Source of the DNA: Aequorivita sp.
Lineage (GTDB): Bacteria; Bacteroidota; Bacteroidia; Flavobacteriales; Flavobacteriaceae
Reading direction: 5' to 3'
DNA length: 9,091 nt
Assembly (NCBI GenBank): GCA_020435865.1
Contig: JAGQYZ010000075.1
Location: 1 to 9,091 of the forward strand
Shown: positions 1 through 7,062 of the stretch, piece after piece
Layout of the letters: the number at the start of each line of letters is the position of its first letter
Position numbering within the stretch: position 1 is the stretch's first letter
Notes under the pieces: generated by a model
What the model saw: only the letters and a program-made list of their open reading frames with translations
What the model was told of the DNA's origin: nothing
Databases searched by the model: none
Made by a program: the position numbers and the translations under genes

Positions 1-356
1 CCAAGCCTTCCATTGGAAGTACTCATCAACAGTATTTTCTTTTCTTCCAAAAATTTTCGATCCAGCCTTGATAGCCAATCAATTGTATTTTTAAAATATG
101 CCGAAACTGTTCGGTTATGCTCATTCACAGAAATAATCAGTGCATCAGCTTCTTTTATTTTATTGTAAAGCATTTTTAAGTCTACAGAATAGCCTTTTTC
201 GCGTTCAATATCTTCACTGAACATAGGCAAAACATAATCTGACAATTTAATAACTTCAACTGTTTGTCCAACAATCTGTGTAGCCACAAAACTGGCTAAT
301 GTATGGTTGATGGATTTACTGCTATTACTCCCTGCAAAACATAAAATTTTTTTCAT
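1..356 (-). CDS. NADPH-dependent FMN reductase family protein (C-terminus outside window)
   Basis: This gene is partial: 118 codons are visible from the ATG at 356 and the frame runs off the left edge without a stop. The protein starts MKKILCFAGSNSSKSINHTL, a beta-strand followed by the phosphate-binding loop of the flavodoxin fold (family pattern GSxRxxSxN). Near residue 83 comes NEHNRTVSAYFKNTIDWLSR, matching the family's E(Y/H)N-S-----LKN-IDW segment that contacts the flavin. Family members are cytoplasmic, about 170-190 residues long, and reduce FMN, quinones, azo dyes or chromate with NAD(P)H; the exact substrate cannot be told here. The start is fixed because the P-loop lies only a few residues behind the first Met. 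It follows the protease gene on the same strand, but a strong terminator lies between them, so it is probably a separate transcription unit. The family call is secure; the specific reaction is not. Confidence 0.88.
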   Translation of the reverse strand, partial: MKKILCFAGSNSSKSINHTLASFVATQIVGQTVEVIKLSDYVLPMFSEDIEREKGYSVDLKMLYNKIKEADALIISVNEHNRTVSAYFKNTIDWLSRLDRKFLEEKKILLMSTSNGRL

Positions 357-360
357 CTGT

Positions 361-368
361 CAAAGTTA
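361..368 (-). promoter_or_regulatory. Candidate Bacteroidota -7 element before the FMN reductase gene
   Basis: Read on the minus strand this is TAACTTTG, an exact match to the Bacteroidota -7 consensus TAnnTTTG. Nineteen bases further upstream the sequence is TTT (part of the terminator T-tract) rather than the usual TTG. Transcription from this element would begin within a base or two of the ATG at 356, giving an almost leaderless mRNA. It may be a chance match. Confidence 0.3.
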
Positions 369-387
369 TAGAAATGCAGTGTTTAAA

Positions 388-420
388 AAAACCCGCATCA
401 AAGAATTTGACACGGGTTTT
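388..420 (-). terminator. Rho-independent terminator of the M36 protease gene
   Basis: The arms AAAACCCG (388-395) and CGGGTTTT (413-420) pair perfectly, and inside them TCAAA (398-402) pairs with TTTGA (406-410). The two CA dinucleotides between these stems would be mismatched in plus-strand RNA, but become U-G and G-U wobble pairs in minus-strand RNA. That gives a continuous 15-bp stem with a UUC loop, followed by seven U residues. The hairpin therefore fits minus-strand transcription, and it lies 24 bp past the protease stop codon. Confidence 0.85.
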
Positions 421-443
421 AAATAAATTGAAAATTTAATTTA

Positions 444-3400
444 CTAGAGCTTCACAATACGTTTTACAACACTTGTGTTTTCAGCATTAATTTTCACAAA
501 ATACATTCCTGTAGCAAGATCATCTAATGAGAAATTAGTTTCAATGCCTGCTTCGGAAAGGTCTATGTTTTTAATAATTCTGCCTTTCACATCAGTAATG
601 ATTATGTTGCTCAATTGTGCTGTTGTATGGTTTTTCAACGTGATTTCACCAGTAGTTGGGTTTGGATAAAGAATCAAGTTGTTGGCAAATTCATTTTCGC
701 CTATTCCAACTAACTCATCCACTGTAACTGTAAAAGTACAAGTGTCTTCATTGCCAGCAGCATCAGTTGCAGTCATTGTCATAGTTGTAACACCAACGCC
801 AACCATAGTTCCGGCTACTGGATCTTGAGTTATAACTGGATCTGGACTACAGTTATCTGTTGCAGATGCATCGCCGGTATAATCTGGCAATGTAAATTGT
901 TGTCCAGAAGGTACCGAAACAGAAACGTTTGCTGGGCAAGTAATCACAGGGTTTTCAGTTTCAGCGATAACTTCAGCCAGCGTACGCTCACCAGGGCAAC
1001 CTGAAGCTCCTAAACTAATATCACTGTTAGGTGTTCCAAAATCAGAAGTTTCACAAGTTCCTGACCAATCAGCTGCAGAATCTGAATCTCCAGTTCTTCG
1101 GAAAGAATCTGAGCCACACTCTGAGGTTAATGAAGCGCCAATGCCACTCCAATCAAGATCAGCAGCAGTAATATTGAAACCTGATATTGTAACATTAAAT
1201 CCAGCAATTTCGGAAGCACTGAAATTCCAGAATACAGAATCAACAACATTTCCACTTGGGTCTATAATCAATATCCATCCTGTTCCAGCATTATCCCAGA
1301 ACAAATTATTTCCCCAATAGCCAGCACCTCCATCGTCGTTATAATCAACAACAGAATTTGCCGCCATATTACCAAGTGTTTTCACTATTGTGTTTACACT
1401 GTTGATATTTGCATAAGGGGTGTCACTAACTGCAACTTTATAGCCAGAATAATCAGTAGCAACACCAACATTTTGAATTTCAAATCTGTCAGGTGTTTCT
1501 AAACTAATTTCTGAAATAACCAATTGTGACAATGGTCCAGGAGCACTTTCCTGTGCATAAACATCTGTCGTTCCGGTTGGTGTAAACGTATAAGATGTGC
1601 CTTCAAAAAGGAAGTTTCCTCCCGTTAAGGCATCAAACCATCTAATTACATTGTTAGGGTCATTTAAAGTAGCTGTTACGGTCACTGGATCACCAACGCA
1701 GAAATCTGACACTCCCGTTGTAGTTGGTCCAGCAGGCACTGATAATACTTCAATAGTATCTGTGGCAGATGATGCTATAGAGCAAGGACCAGCTGGAACA
1801 TCATAAGTAATTGTATGTACACCTACACCAGCTGCAGCAGGATCAAATGTAAAAGTTGAACCATTGCCATCATCAGTAACTCCTGTTCCGCTATAAGTTC
1901 CACCACTAGGAGTTCCTCCAGTTAAACCAGTCTGTACACCAGAAGTTGCACACACCTCTTCCAAAACAGATAAAGAAGCTGTTTGTGAAGGAGTATCAAA
2001 AGCTTGTGTACCGTCACTTCTGCTTCCAGAAGACCCTTGGCTTGCACTATATCCTAATCCTCTTTTTGCAAAAGCATCCCAAAGAAGACATTCATTTGCG
2101 CCACCATATAGCGCTTGGTCAGCAGCAAAAATTGCATCACGACCATCTACAAAACCAGGGCTACAAGGTTGCAATTTCATTCCTTCTGTAACCAATGCCA
2201 ATGCCTGAATATTTCCAGCATCTTGGTTAACATCGCCAGTAAAATTGTAGGGGTTTGGATCAAAACCGTGCTCGTCTATTAAAGCCCAGGTTACTTCCCA
2301 TAACATTTCTGCCCAAACCGAGCCAACACCATGGGGAACAGCTGCTGTTTTAATAAAATCATACGTTTGTGGGTTCACGCCCATATCAGTACTATATGGA
2401 TAATCACGAATTCCACCACCTCCTTGGCCTTGTCCAAATAGGTACGTTCCTACTCCACGTGCATCAGTGCCAGTATCTCCAGGTTCGATGGTCAATATTA
2501 CACCGAAAAAGTCACTCCATCCTTCTCCCATTTGCTCTTGGTTTTGCAAACAGTTTGATGCGTTAGGACCACCTGTTAAACGGTTTGATATTCCATGGCT
2601 ATATTCATGAATGATTACCAAGCTATCAAAATCTCCATCTTTATCTCCGCAAATGTACATTTGCATTGTTGGGTTATTACCATCTGAAGGGGTTCCAAAG
2701 TTAGCGTTACATGTTCCAGAACCGTCCTGTGCTTCTGCATTTACTGAGTCACTTCCAGCGCCACCGTTTCCATAGTTATTTTCTTGAAAGTTACCACTTA
2801 CCTCATCAAAACCATAATGATACATAATGTCGTGGTAAATATTGTTTATATAGAAAAGATTGGTTATTGCAGCATCTTCATATTGATTTCCATTGGTATA
2901 AATTTGACTAAAAGGGTAGCCCGTAAACTCCAAATTAGCACCTGCATCTGGCTGGTAACCTGAGTTGTTTCCATCTTCATAAGCGTTTGCATTATTACCA
3001 CGTGTTGTAGTAAATTCAGCTCCAGCAACACCATTTGTATCATGCCATCCAAAAGGTGAGGCAATTGGATCTGCAGGTTGAACTTCAATAGTTCGCGCTC
3101 CATAATATGGGCTTTCAAGTGGTAGCTTAAATACTTCATAACATTCTGTACAGGCTGCAGGAGTATTGGCTATAATTTCATCGTAATTTGGTATATCATA
3201 TAAGTTAGTGTTAAAATTCATCTCTTTCACATCATTACTATGATCGTGATGCATTGTACAGCTAACCATCCAGTTTGCTTTGTTTACAATCTCGCCCGTG
3301 GTTGCATTAACTCTTAAGCTCCACCAGTCTTGTTGGCTTTTTTCCTGAATTGAAATATCCCAGCATAAAACTAGTTGGTTGTTTTCAGTAAGTGCATACA

Positions 3401-3893
3401 TCAATTTTGCAGGTATGGGGCTTAAAGAAATTCCACCATCGCTAAGCAATGTTTCCTTAGCAACTCCTGTGGAACTTTCCAGTACAGACAAGGAGCCATT
3501 AATGGAATATCCCAATTGCAAAGCCGCAGCTTGAACTGCCTGAACTGCTGTAAGCCCAGGTTGTGTAGAACCCGATAGTTTTTCAGCAGTACTTTTAATA
3601 AATTTGTTGTCCTTAGATATCACTTTCCCGTTTGCCAAAATATGGATGCCAGATTCTGTTCCATAAATTTCGATTCCATTCAATAATTGTCTGAAATACA
3701 AGTGTTGAATTCCACTAACTCTACTAACAGATTCACTTGTTATTTGCCACTGTAAATCTTGTGGCAATAATTCATTTTGCTCTAGAAAATGATTCAATTG
3801 TTTGTTGATCACTCCTGAAAAATTTTGCGCAATCATGGTGCACGAAAACACTAACATAATTGCCAAGAAGAAATTCCGGGTAACTTTTTTCAT
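444..3893 (-). CDS. Secreted M36 (fungalysin-type) zinc metalloprotease with HYR and T9SS type A sorting domains
   Basis: This is a complete 1149-residue protein, predicted to be an extracellular endopeptidase that degrades proteins outside the cell. A signal peptide covers about residues 1-22 (ending CTMIAQ). A fungalysin/thermolysin propeptide (FTP) lies near 40-100 and a PepSY-like segment near 115-205; both normally keep the enzyme inactive until cleaved. The catalytic domain is about 255-635. It carries the zinc motif HEYSH (H429, E430, H433), a downstream GEGWSDF whose E457 is the expected third ligand, and the M36-typical HGVGSVWAEML with H521. After it come Ig-like or PKD-like segments (about 645-785), a lamin-tail-like region (about 790-965), an HYR domain (about 980-1058, ITCPANVSVSV...TDNCSP) and a T9SS type A sorting domain (about 1073-1149, starting LILYPNPTTGE and ending VKRIVKL). 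Secretion should thus go through Sec and then the type IX system. The gene is divergent from the sigma operon and probably monocistronic. No PA-domain insert was recognised. Confidence 0.95.
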   Translation of the reverse strand: MKKVTRNFFLAIMLVFSCTMIAQNFSGVINKQLNHFLEQNELLPQDLQWQITSESVSRVSGIQHLYFRQLLNGIEIYGTESGIHILANGKVISKDNKFIKSTAEKLSGSTQPGLTAVQAVQAAALQLGYSINGSLSVLESSTGVAKETLLSDGGISLSPIPAKLMYALTENNQLVLCWDISIQEKSQQDWWSLRVNATTGEIVNKANWMVSCTMHHDHSNDVKEMNFNTNLYDIPNYDEIIANTPAACTECYEVFKLPLESPYYGARTIEVQPADPIASPFGWHDTNGVAGAEFTTTRGNNANAYEDGNNSGYQPDAGANLEFTGYPFSQIYTNGNQYEDAAITNLFYINNIYHDIMYHYGFDEVSGNFQENNYGNGGAGSDSVNAEAQDGSGTCNANFGTPSDGNNPTMQMYICGDKDGDFDSLVIIHEYSHGISNRLTGGPNASNCLQNQEQMGEGWSDFFGVILTIEPGDTGTDARGVGTYLFGQGQGGGGIRDYPYSTDMGVNPQTYDFIKTAAVPHGVGSVWAEMLWEVTWALIDEHGFDPNPYNFTGDVNQDAGNIQALALVTEGMKLQPCSPGFVDGRDAIFAADQALYGGANECLLWDAFAKRGLGYSASQGSSGSRSDGTQAFDTPSQTASLSVLEEVCATSGVQTGLTGGTPSGGTYSGTGVTDDGNGSTFTFDPAAAGVGVHTITYDVPAGPCSIASSATDTIEVLSVPAGPTTTGVSDFCVGDPVTVTATLNDPNNVIRWFDALTGGNFLFEGTSYTFTPTGTTDVYAQESAPGPLSQLVISEISLETPDRFEIQNVGVATDYSGYKVAVSDTPYANINSVNTIVKTLGNMAANSVVDYNDDGGAGYWGNNLFWDNAGTGWILIIDPSGNVVDSVFWNFSASEIAGFNVTISGFNITAADLDWSGIGASLTSECGSDSFRRTGDSDSAADWSGTCETSDFGTPNSDISLGASGCPGERTLAEVIAETENPVITCPANVSVSVPSGQQFTLPDYTGDASATDNCSPDPVITQDPVAGTMVGVGVTTMTMTATDAAGNEDTCTFTVTVDELVGIGENEFANNLILYPNPTTGEITLKNHTTAQLSNIIITDVKGRIIKNIDLSEAGIETNFSLDDLATGMYFVKINAENTSVVKRIVKL

Positions 3894-3942
3894 TTTTGAT
3901 TTGTTTGGATTAATAATTAGTTTTAAGCAGATTAAGTTTTTG

Positions 3943-3972
3943 TAAAGCTATCAAAAAATATATTTTTCACAA
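3943..3972 (-). promoter_or_regulatory. Candidate promoter of the M36 protease gene
   Basis: On the minus strand TTG (3970-3972) is followed after 19 bases by TAGCTTTA (3943-3950), which matches TAnnTTTG at seven of eight positions, the usual Bacteroidota -33/-7 arrangement and spacing. Transcription would start near 3937-3940, giving a 5' leader of roughly 45 bases before the ATG at 3893. The rest of the 208-bp divergent spacer up to 4101 is A+T-rich and shows no other clear element except a TAAGCG hexamer at 4044-4049. Confidence 0.4.
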
Positions 3973-4101
3973 CTTTTTCTTAAAATTCAGAAGGAATTTA
4001 ACATATTGAAAATAGAATATTATTGATTTTTATGGAAGAAACATAAGCGCTATAAATTCCAAAGTAATAATTTCATTACATTTACTTTCAAAAAAAGCTC
4101 T

Positions 4102-4635
4102 ATGGAACAACCCAACGACCTTATTGTTGCAATGCAAAATGGAGACGAGAAAGCATTTTCCCGTTTATATACTATGTATAGCGAAGCTATTTATGGAATC
4201 ATTTACAGTATTATTTTGGATGAAAACACAGCAGAAGAATTATTGCAGGATGTATTCATAAAAGTCTGGAACAACGCCTCTTCTTATTCCATCAAAAAAG
4301 GCCGTTTTTTTACGTGGCTTCTGAATATTGCCCGTAATACTGCGATAGACGAAACTAGATCCAAATCATTTAAGAACTCTAGAAAAAACCTAAGTACCAC
4401 AAATTTCGTAGATATATTATCATCCTCAGATAGTTTAAACAGAGCAACCAATGCCATAGGATTAAAAAAGTTTGTGAATGCACTAAAACCTGCTTGCATC
4501 AAGATAATTGATCTTTTATATTTTAAGGGATTTACCCAGGCAGAGGCTTCAAAAAAATTGGAAATACCGTTAGGAACAATAAAAACAAGAAACAGAACCT
4601 GCATCAATGAATTGCGGGTAATTGTTTTAGGATAA
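4102..4635 (+). CDS. ECF-type RNA polymerase sigma factor (sigma-70 family)
   Basis: This 177-residue protein has the two-domain layout and size of extracytoplasmic-function sigma factors. Region 2 spans about residues 14-86. It begins DEKAFSRLYTMY, contains the core-binding helix ELLQDVFIKVWNN (46-58), and ends with FFTWLLNIARNTAIDETRSK, the part that contacts the -10 element. Region 4 spans about 122-172, with a helix-turn-helix TQAEASKKLEIPLGTIKTRN that would read the -35 element. There is no region 1 or 3, as expected. The anti-sigma gene follows after 5 bp, so the two are co-transcribed, and the sigma is presumably held at the membrane by that partner until an envelope signal arrives. 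The target regulon is unknown. The nearest candidates are its own operon and the DUF4331 cluster to the right. The spacer before the start has no convincing housekeeping promoter. Confidence 0.95.
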   Translation: MEQPNDLIVAMQNGDEKAFSRLYTMYSEAIYGIIYSIILDENTAEELLQDVFIKVWNNASSYSIKKGRFFTWLLNIARNTAIDETRSKSFKNSRKNLSTTNFVDILSSSDSLNRATNAIGLKKFVNALKPACIKIIDLLYFKGFTQAEASKKLEIPLGTIKTRNRTCINELRVIVLG

Positions 4636-4640
4636 AAAAT

Positions 4641-5435
4641 ATGACTCCAGAAGAAATAATAACATCAGGAAATTTAGAACTTTACGTTTGTGGTGTATTG
4701 CCACCAGAGGAAGTTGCAGAAGTGGAAGAAGCAATTGCCGCTCACCCCGAAGTGAAACGTGAAACCGAGCTTATTGAGCAGTCATTGTTGCACTTGGCCG
4801 AATCAGTAGCTCCACCAGTACAAGCAATGACTTGGACTTATATATTGAATTCAATAAGAAATATAAAAGACAAGGGGGACAACAAAATAAGAACACTTAA
4901 TTGGCCAGCAATTACGGGTTGGGCAGCAGCAATTTTGTTTATGGGCGGAATTATGTGGATGCTGAAGCAAACAAATGATTTGAATAATAAGCTACAAGTA
5001 ACCACTACAGAAAACACAGTTTTAAAGGAAGAAAAATCTACAGTTGAAAATCAACTTGCTGAAAACAACAAAACTCTTGAAATATTAAGATCAAAAGAGT
5101 ATCAAGCATACACCCTTCCAGGAAATCAAGCAGTTGCCCCCGAAGCTTTTGCAAAAGTTTATTTGAACAAAAAGGAAAACGTAGCGTATATAGACATTAA
5201 AGGTTTACCGACACCTCCACGTGGAAAGGTTTACCAAGTATGGTCGCTTAAAATGGAGCCATTAACTCCAACCAGTGTTGGTCTGATTGACTCTCAAAAC
5301 AAAGTTGGCGATGGAATCTATAAATTTGTAAACTTTCCAGCGCCAGAAGCTTTTGGAATAACACTAGAGCCTGAAGGTGGAAGCGAAACGCCTACCCTAA
5401 CTCAATTATATACATTGGGAATGATAACCATTTAA
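4641..5435 (+). CDS. Membrane anti-sigma factor with RskA-type C-terminal domain
   Basis: This 264-residue protein is encoded 5 bp after the sigma factor. Its cytoplasmic N-terminus (about 1-75) contains LELYVCGVLPPEEVAEVEEA, the helical pattern typical of RskA-type sigma-binding domains. The HxxxCxxC zinc motif of ZAS anti-sigma factors is absent; C17 is the only cysteine. One membrane helix lies at about 88-107 (WPAITGWAAAILFMGGIMWM). A polar, heptad-like stretch at about 110-152, rich in N, E, K and L, is a probable coiled coil on the outer side. The C-terminal 110 residues form the anti-sigma-K (RskA) domain, with VYLNKKENVAYIDIKGLP, GKVYQVWSLK and a GITLEPEGGS-TPT segment, all conserved in the family. 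The expected role is to bind and inhibit the upstream sigma factor and release it on an envelope signal, usually by regulated proteolysis. The role is inferred from domain and position; the family call is strong. Confidence 0.92.
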   Translation: MTPEEIITSGNLELYVCGVLPPEEVAEVEEAIAAHPEVKRETELIEQSLLHLAESVAPPVQAMTWTYILNSIRNIKDKGDNKIRTLNWPAITGWAAAILFMGGIMWMLKQTNDLNNKLQVTTTENTVLKEEKSTVENQLAENNKTLEILRSKEYQAYTLPGNQAVAPEAFAKVYLNKKENVAYIDIKGLPTPPRGKVYQVWSLKMEPLTPTSVGLIDSQNKVGDGIYKFVNFPAPEAFGITLEPEGGSETPTLTQLYTLGMITI

Positions 5436-5451
5436 AAAAATAATTTAAATT

Positions 5452-5481
5452 AAAAACCTGGACGCTTGTCTAGGTTTTTTT
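5452..5481 (+). terminator. Rho-independent terminator of the sigma/anti-sigma operon
   Basis: AAAACCTGGA (5453-5462) pairs with TCTAGGTTTT (5469-5478); a C-G pair (5463/5468) and an outer A-T pair extend the stem to 12 bp with a GCTT loop. Seven T residues (5475-5481) follow. The one non-Watson-Crick position is a G-U wobble in plus-strand RNA but would be a C-A mismatch in minus-strand RNA, so the hairpin is built for the plus strand. It begins 17 bp after the anti-sigma stop codon. Confidence 0.88.
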
Positions 5482-5535
5482 ATTCTAACAATTGCCAGTA
5501 TAAGTATTCAAGTATTCCACTAAGTAAAATGAGAA

Positions 5536-5557
5536 CGTCCATCATTTCTGATGGACG
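5536..5557 (-). repeat. Inverted repeat: hairpin with GAAA tetraloop on the minus strand
   Basis: CGTCCATCA (5536-5544) and TGATGGACG (5549-5557) form a perfect 9-bp stem around TTTC. In minus-strand RNA the loop reads GAAA, a GNRA tetraloop. A further GAG/CTC pairing (5531-5533 with 5559-5561) could extend it across a small internal loop. No T-tract follows on either strand, so it is not a standard terminator. It lies beyond the terminator of the TPR gene in the convergent spacer, and its arms and loop resemble the hairpin at 5610-5629. Confidence 0.6.
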
Positions 5558-5579
5558 CCTCAACTAACAAAAAAACTCT

Positions 5580-5603
5580 AAAAAACCGGTTTAACCAGTT
5601 TTT
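5580..5603 (-). terminator. Rho-independent terminator of the TPR lipoprotein gene
   Basis: On the minus strand AAAAACTGGT pairs with ACCGGTTTTT around a TAA loop, with one U-G wobble; six T residues end the structure. In plus-strand RNA the same position is a C-A mismatch, so the hairpin fits minus-strand transcription. It lies about 80 bp past the stop codon of the TPR gene. It could also stop residual read-through from the opposite side. Confidence 0.75.
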
Positions 5604-5609
5604 GTATAA

Positions 5610-5629
5610 TCTATCAATTTCTTGATAGA
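5610..5629 (-). repeat. Inverted repeat: hairpin with GAAA tetraloop in the 3' region of the TPR gene
   Basis: TCTATCAA (5610-5617) and TTGATAGA (5622-5629) form a perfect 8-bp stem around TTTC, which in minus-strand RNA is a GAAA tetraloop. It is placed between the TPR stop codon and the terminator at 5580-5603, so it would be part of the 3' untranslated RNA. There is no T-tract. Possible roles are protection of the mRNA 3' end or a protein/RNA contact site; none is demonstrated. Confidence 0.6.
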
Positions 5630-5643
5630 CAACCAACCTCCAT

Positions 5644-5657
5644 ATTACTTACGTAAT
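5644..5657 (-). repeat. Short inverted repeat with GTAA (GNRA) loop
   Basis: ATTAC (5644-5648) and GTAAT (5653-5657) form a weak 5-bp stem. In minus-strand RNA the loop reads GUAA, again of GNRA type. It lies 24 bp past the TPR stop codon. Alone it would be dismissed; it is listed because two stronger GNRA hairpins follow in the same transcript direction. Confidence 0.3.
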
Positions 5658-5681
5658 AAATTCAAACATGGTTTTCTTTTT

Positions 5682-6959
5682 TTATAAATTTTCAATTTCT
5701 TTTGCTTTTATTGGTCCCAACTCATATGTAGCACCCATTAATTCTTCTTTTAGGGAAGCTACTTTCTCCTTCATCCCATTTGCTTTATATATTAATGCTG
5801 AATGAAAAAGTGCTTTTGGTTCTGAGGTTTTGCCTTCCACATATTCTTCAATCGTTTTTAGGGCAGCTTCTTTGTCTCCTACTTTTAACTGAGCATACGC
5901 CAGTAATTGATATGTTTCTGGTGTAGCACGATTTGTAATTTCCATGGCGGCCAATTTCAATGCTTTTTCTGGGGCACGATCCGCATAAAGATCTATAAGG
6001 TACGTATTGTACATTCCACCATAATCAGGGTTTTCTGTAGCTTTTATAAATTTGTTATATTCTTTTTTCGCTTCGGAAGTGTTTCCGTCAAATTCTGCCA
6101 TTTGCCCTTTTAAAAGGTAATAGTCTGGCGCTTTGTGGTTTGTCATGACAGAATCTAAGATACGGTTTGCCTCTTTGGTGTTTTTTTCAGATGAATAAAT
6201 CATCCAAGCAATTTGTTTCTTCACATAATGATTGTCTGGCTCAATGGCCAAAGTTTTTAAATAGCTATTGTATGAATCCTGGATTCTTCCCGCATGTCCA
6301 TAAAAATCACCAATATTGCTGTAAACCCATAATTTCAAGCCTTTGTTGTCACGCTCTTCAGCTATTTTCTTGGCTTGTTCCATATATTTAATGGCCGCTT
6401 CAAGATTACCGCTATGATCGCTCCATTTCGCTAAACGTATCAAATAATTGAAATCCTTTGGGTCTTTTATTTTACCCAAAAACGTGTCTGCACTCTTGTA
6501 ATCACCCAGTTCCATTGTTACATCAAAAAGCATCATTTCGGTTTCTTTATGATTATCGGGAAAAGTATAAGCACTGTCTAACAGAACCTTGGCTTCTTTA
6601 AAACGGTGTTGCGAAACGTAGTTATGTGCTAAACTGCGCATATAAGAATCTTTGTTGCGTGCCGAAACATCAAGCGACTTCTTGATAAGCTTTTCTGAAG
6701 TTTTCAATTCTGAAATATCTCCTGTAATTCCGAATAGTGCTGCGTGCATTCCAGCCAAACGGCTCATTTCCATTAAATGTGTTGAATCGTTATTAAATTC
6801 TTTCTGCCAAAATTTAAATTCTTCTTGAAGAAGATCTTTGGAAGGGGTATTGCTCGTAATAAGGTATGGATCATAATCTTTGCTGTTAGTTATATTTTTT
6901 GGGTTTTCTTGACACCCAAAAAGAACAGTAACAAATAGTATTGTTATTATCTTTTTCAT
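5682..6959 (-). CDS. Tetratricopeptide-repeat lipoprotein
   Basis: This is a 425-residue protein with a lipoprotein signal peptide MKKIITILFVTVLFGC (lipobox LFGC, lipidated C16). The residues after C16 (QENPKN) do not contain the surface-export signal of Bacteroidota, so it may face the periplasm. The mature part is helical with several TPR units: about 103-131 (SLAHNYVSQHRFKEAKVLLD), 170-203 (SGNLEAAIKYMEQAKKIA), 208-243 (IGDFYGHAGRIQDSYNSYLK, ending LAIEPDN), 278-309 and 347-375 (LLAYAQLKVGDKEAALKTIE). TPR arrays are protein-binding scaffolds, and no catalytic motif is visible. It lies downstream of the two DUF4331 genes on the same strand, separated by 103 bp that contain a strong hairpin terminator. 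It may therefore be expressed by partial read-through or from its own unrecognised promoter. The likely job is a partner or assembly factor for the DUF4331 proteins; this is inference from position only. Confidence 0.9.
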   Translation of the reverse strand: MKKIITILFVTVLFGCQENPKNITNSKDYDPYLITSNTPSKDLLQEEFKFWQKEFNNDSTHLMEMSRLAGMHAALFGITGDISELKTSEKLIKKSLDVSARNKDSYMRSLAHNYVSQHRFKEAKVLLDSAYTFPDNHKETEMMLFDVTMELGDYKSADTFLGKIKDPKDFNYLIRLAKWSDHSGNLEAAIKYMEQAKKIAEERDNKGLKLWVYSNIGDFYGHAGRIQDSYNSYLKTLAIEPDNHYVKKQIAWMIYSSEKNTKEANRILDSVMTNHKAPDYYLLKGQMAEFDGNTSEAKKEYNKFIKATENPDYGGMYNTYLIDLYADRAPEKALKLAAMEITNRATPETYQLLAYAQLKVGDKEAALKTIEEYVEGKTSEPKALFHSALIYKANGMKEKVASLKEELMGATYELGPIKAKEIENL

Positions 6960-7012
6960 CTTTTAAAAATTTTTACTTCGGTTGTGCTTTTATTTAAAAT
7001 ACTTTTTAAACC

Positions 7013-7045
7013 AAAAAAAGAGAACAAGCTGTTCTCTTTTTTTTT
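7013..7045 (-). terminator. Terminator between the DUF4331 operon and the TPR gene
   Basis: A perfect 14-bp inverted repeat with a three-base loop (arms 7013-7026 and 7030-7043; core AGAGAACA / TGTTCTCT). A run of seven T follows on the minus strand and nine on the plus strand. It lies 17 bp past the stop codon of the DUF4331-like lipoprotein and 53 bp before the TPR start, so it should stop or attenuate transcription passing from one to the other. Confidence 0.88.
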
Positions 7046-7062
7046 ATCTGTAAGCTTCAAAA

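Noticed and set aside
1597..1806. Plus-strand open frames antisense to the protease (also at 475-669, 1946-2191, 2369-2566)
   Set aside because: All are antisense shadows of a long, clearly coding frame with recognisable domains.
2864..3139. 91-codon minus-strand open frame inside the protease gene
   Set aside because: It is an out-of-frame shadow of the catalytic-domain coding sequence, with low-complexity composition and no start-site context.
4077..4084. TACATTTA as a -7 box for the sigma operon
   Set aside because: It is 17 bp from the start codon with no TTG at the proper upstream distance, so it was not annotated as a promoter, only mentioned as a shared word.
4284..4607. 107-codon open frame antisense to the sigma factor
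   Set aside because: It lies entirely within the well-conserved sigma gene on the opposite strand and resembles no known protein.
5502..5517. Tandem AAGTATTC repeat (two copies) in the convergent spacer
   Set aside because: Only two 8-bp units in A+T-rich DNA; easily chance or replication slippage.
5436..5681. CRISPR-like or tRNA structure in the hairpin-rich spacer
   Set aside because: The repeats are palindromes of different length without regular spacers, and no cloverleaf or CCA end can be drawn.
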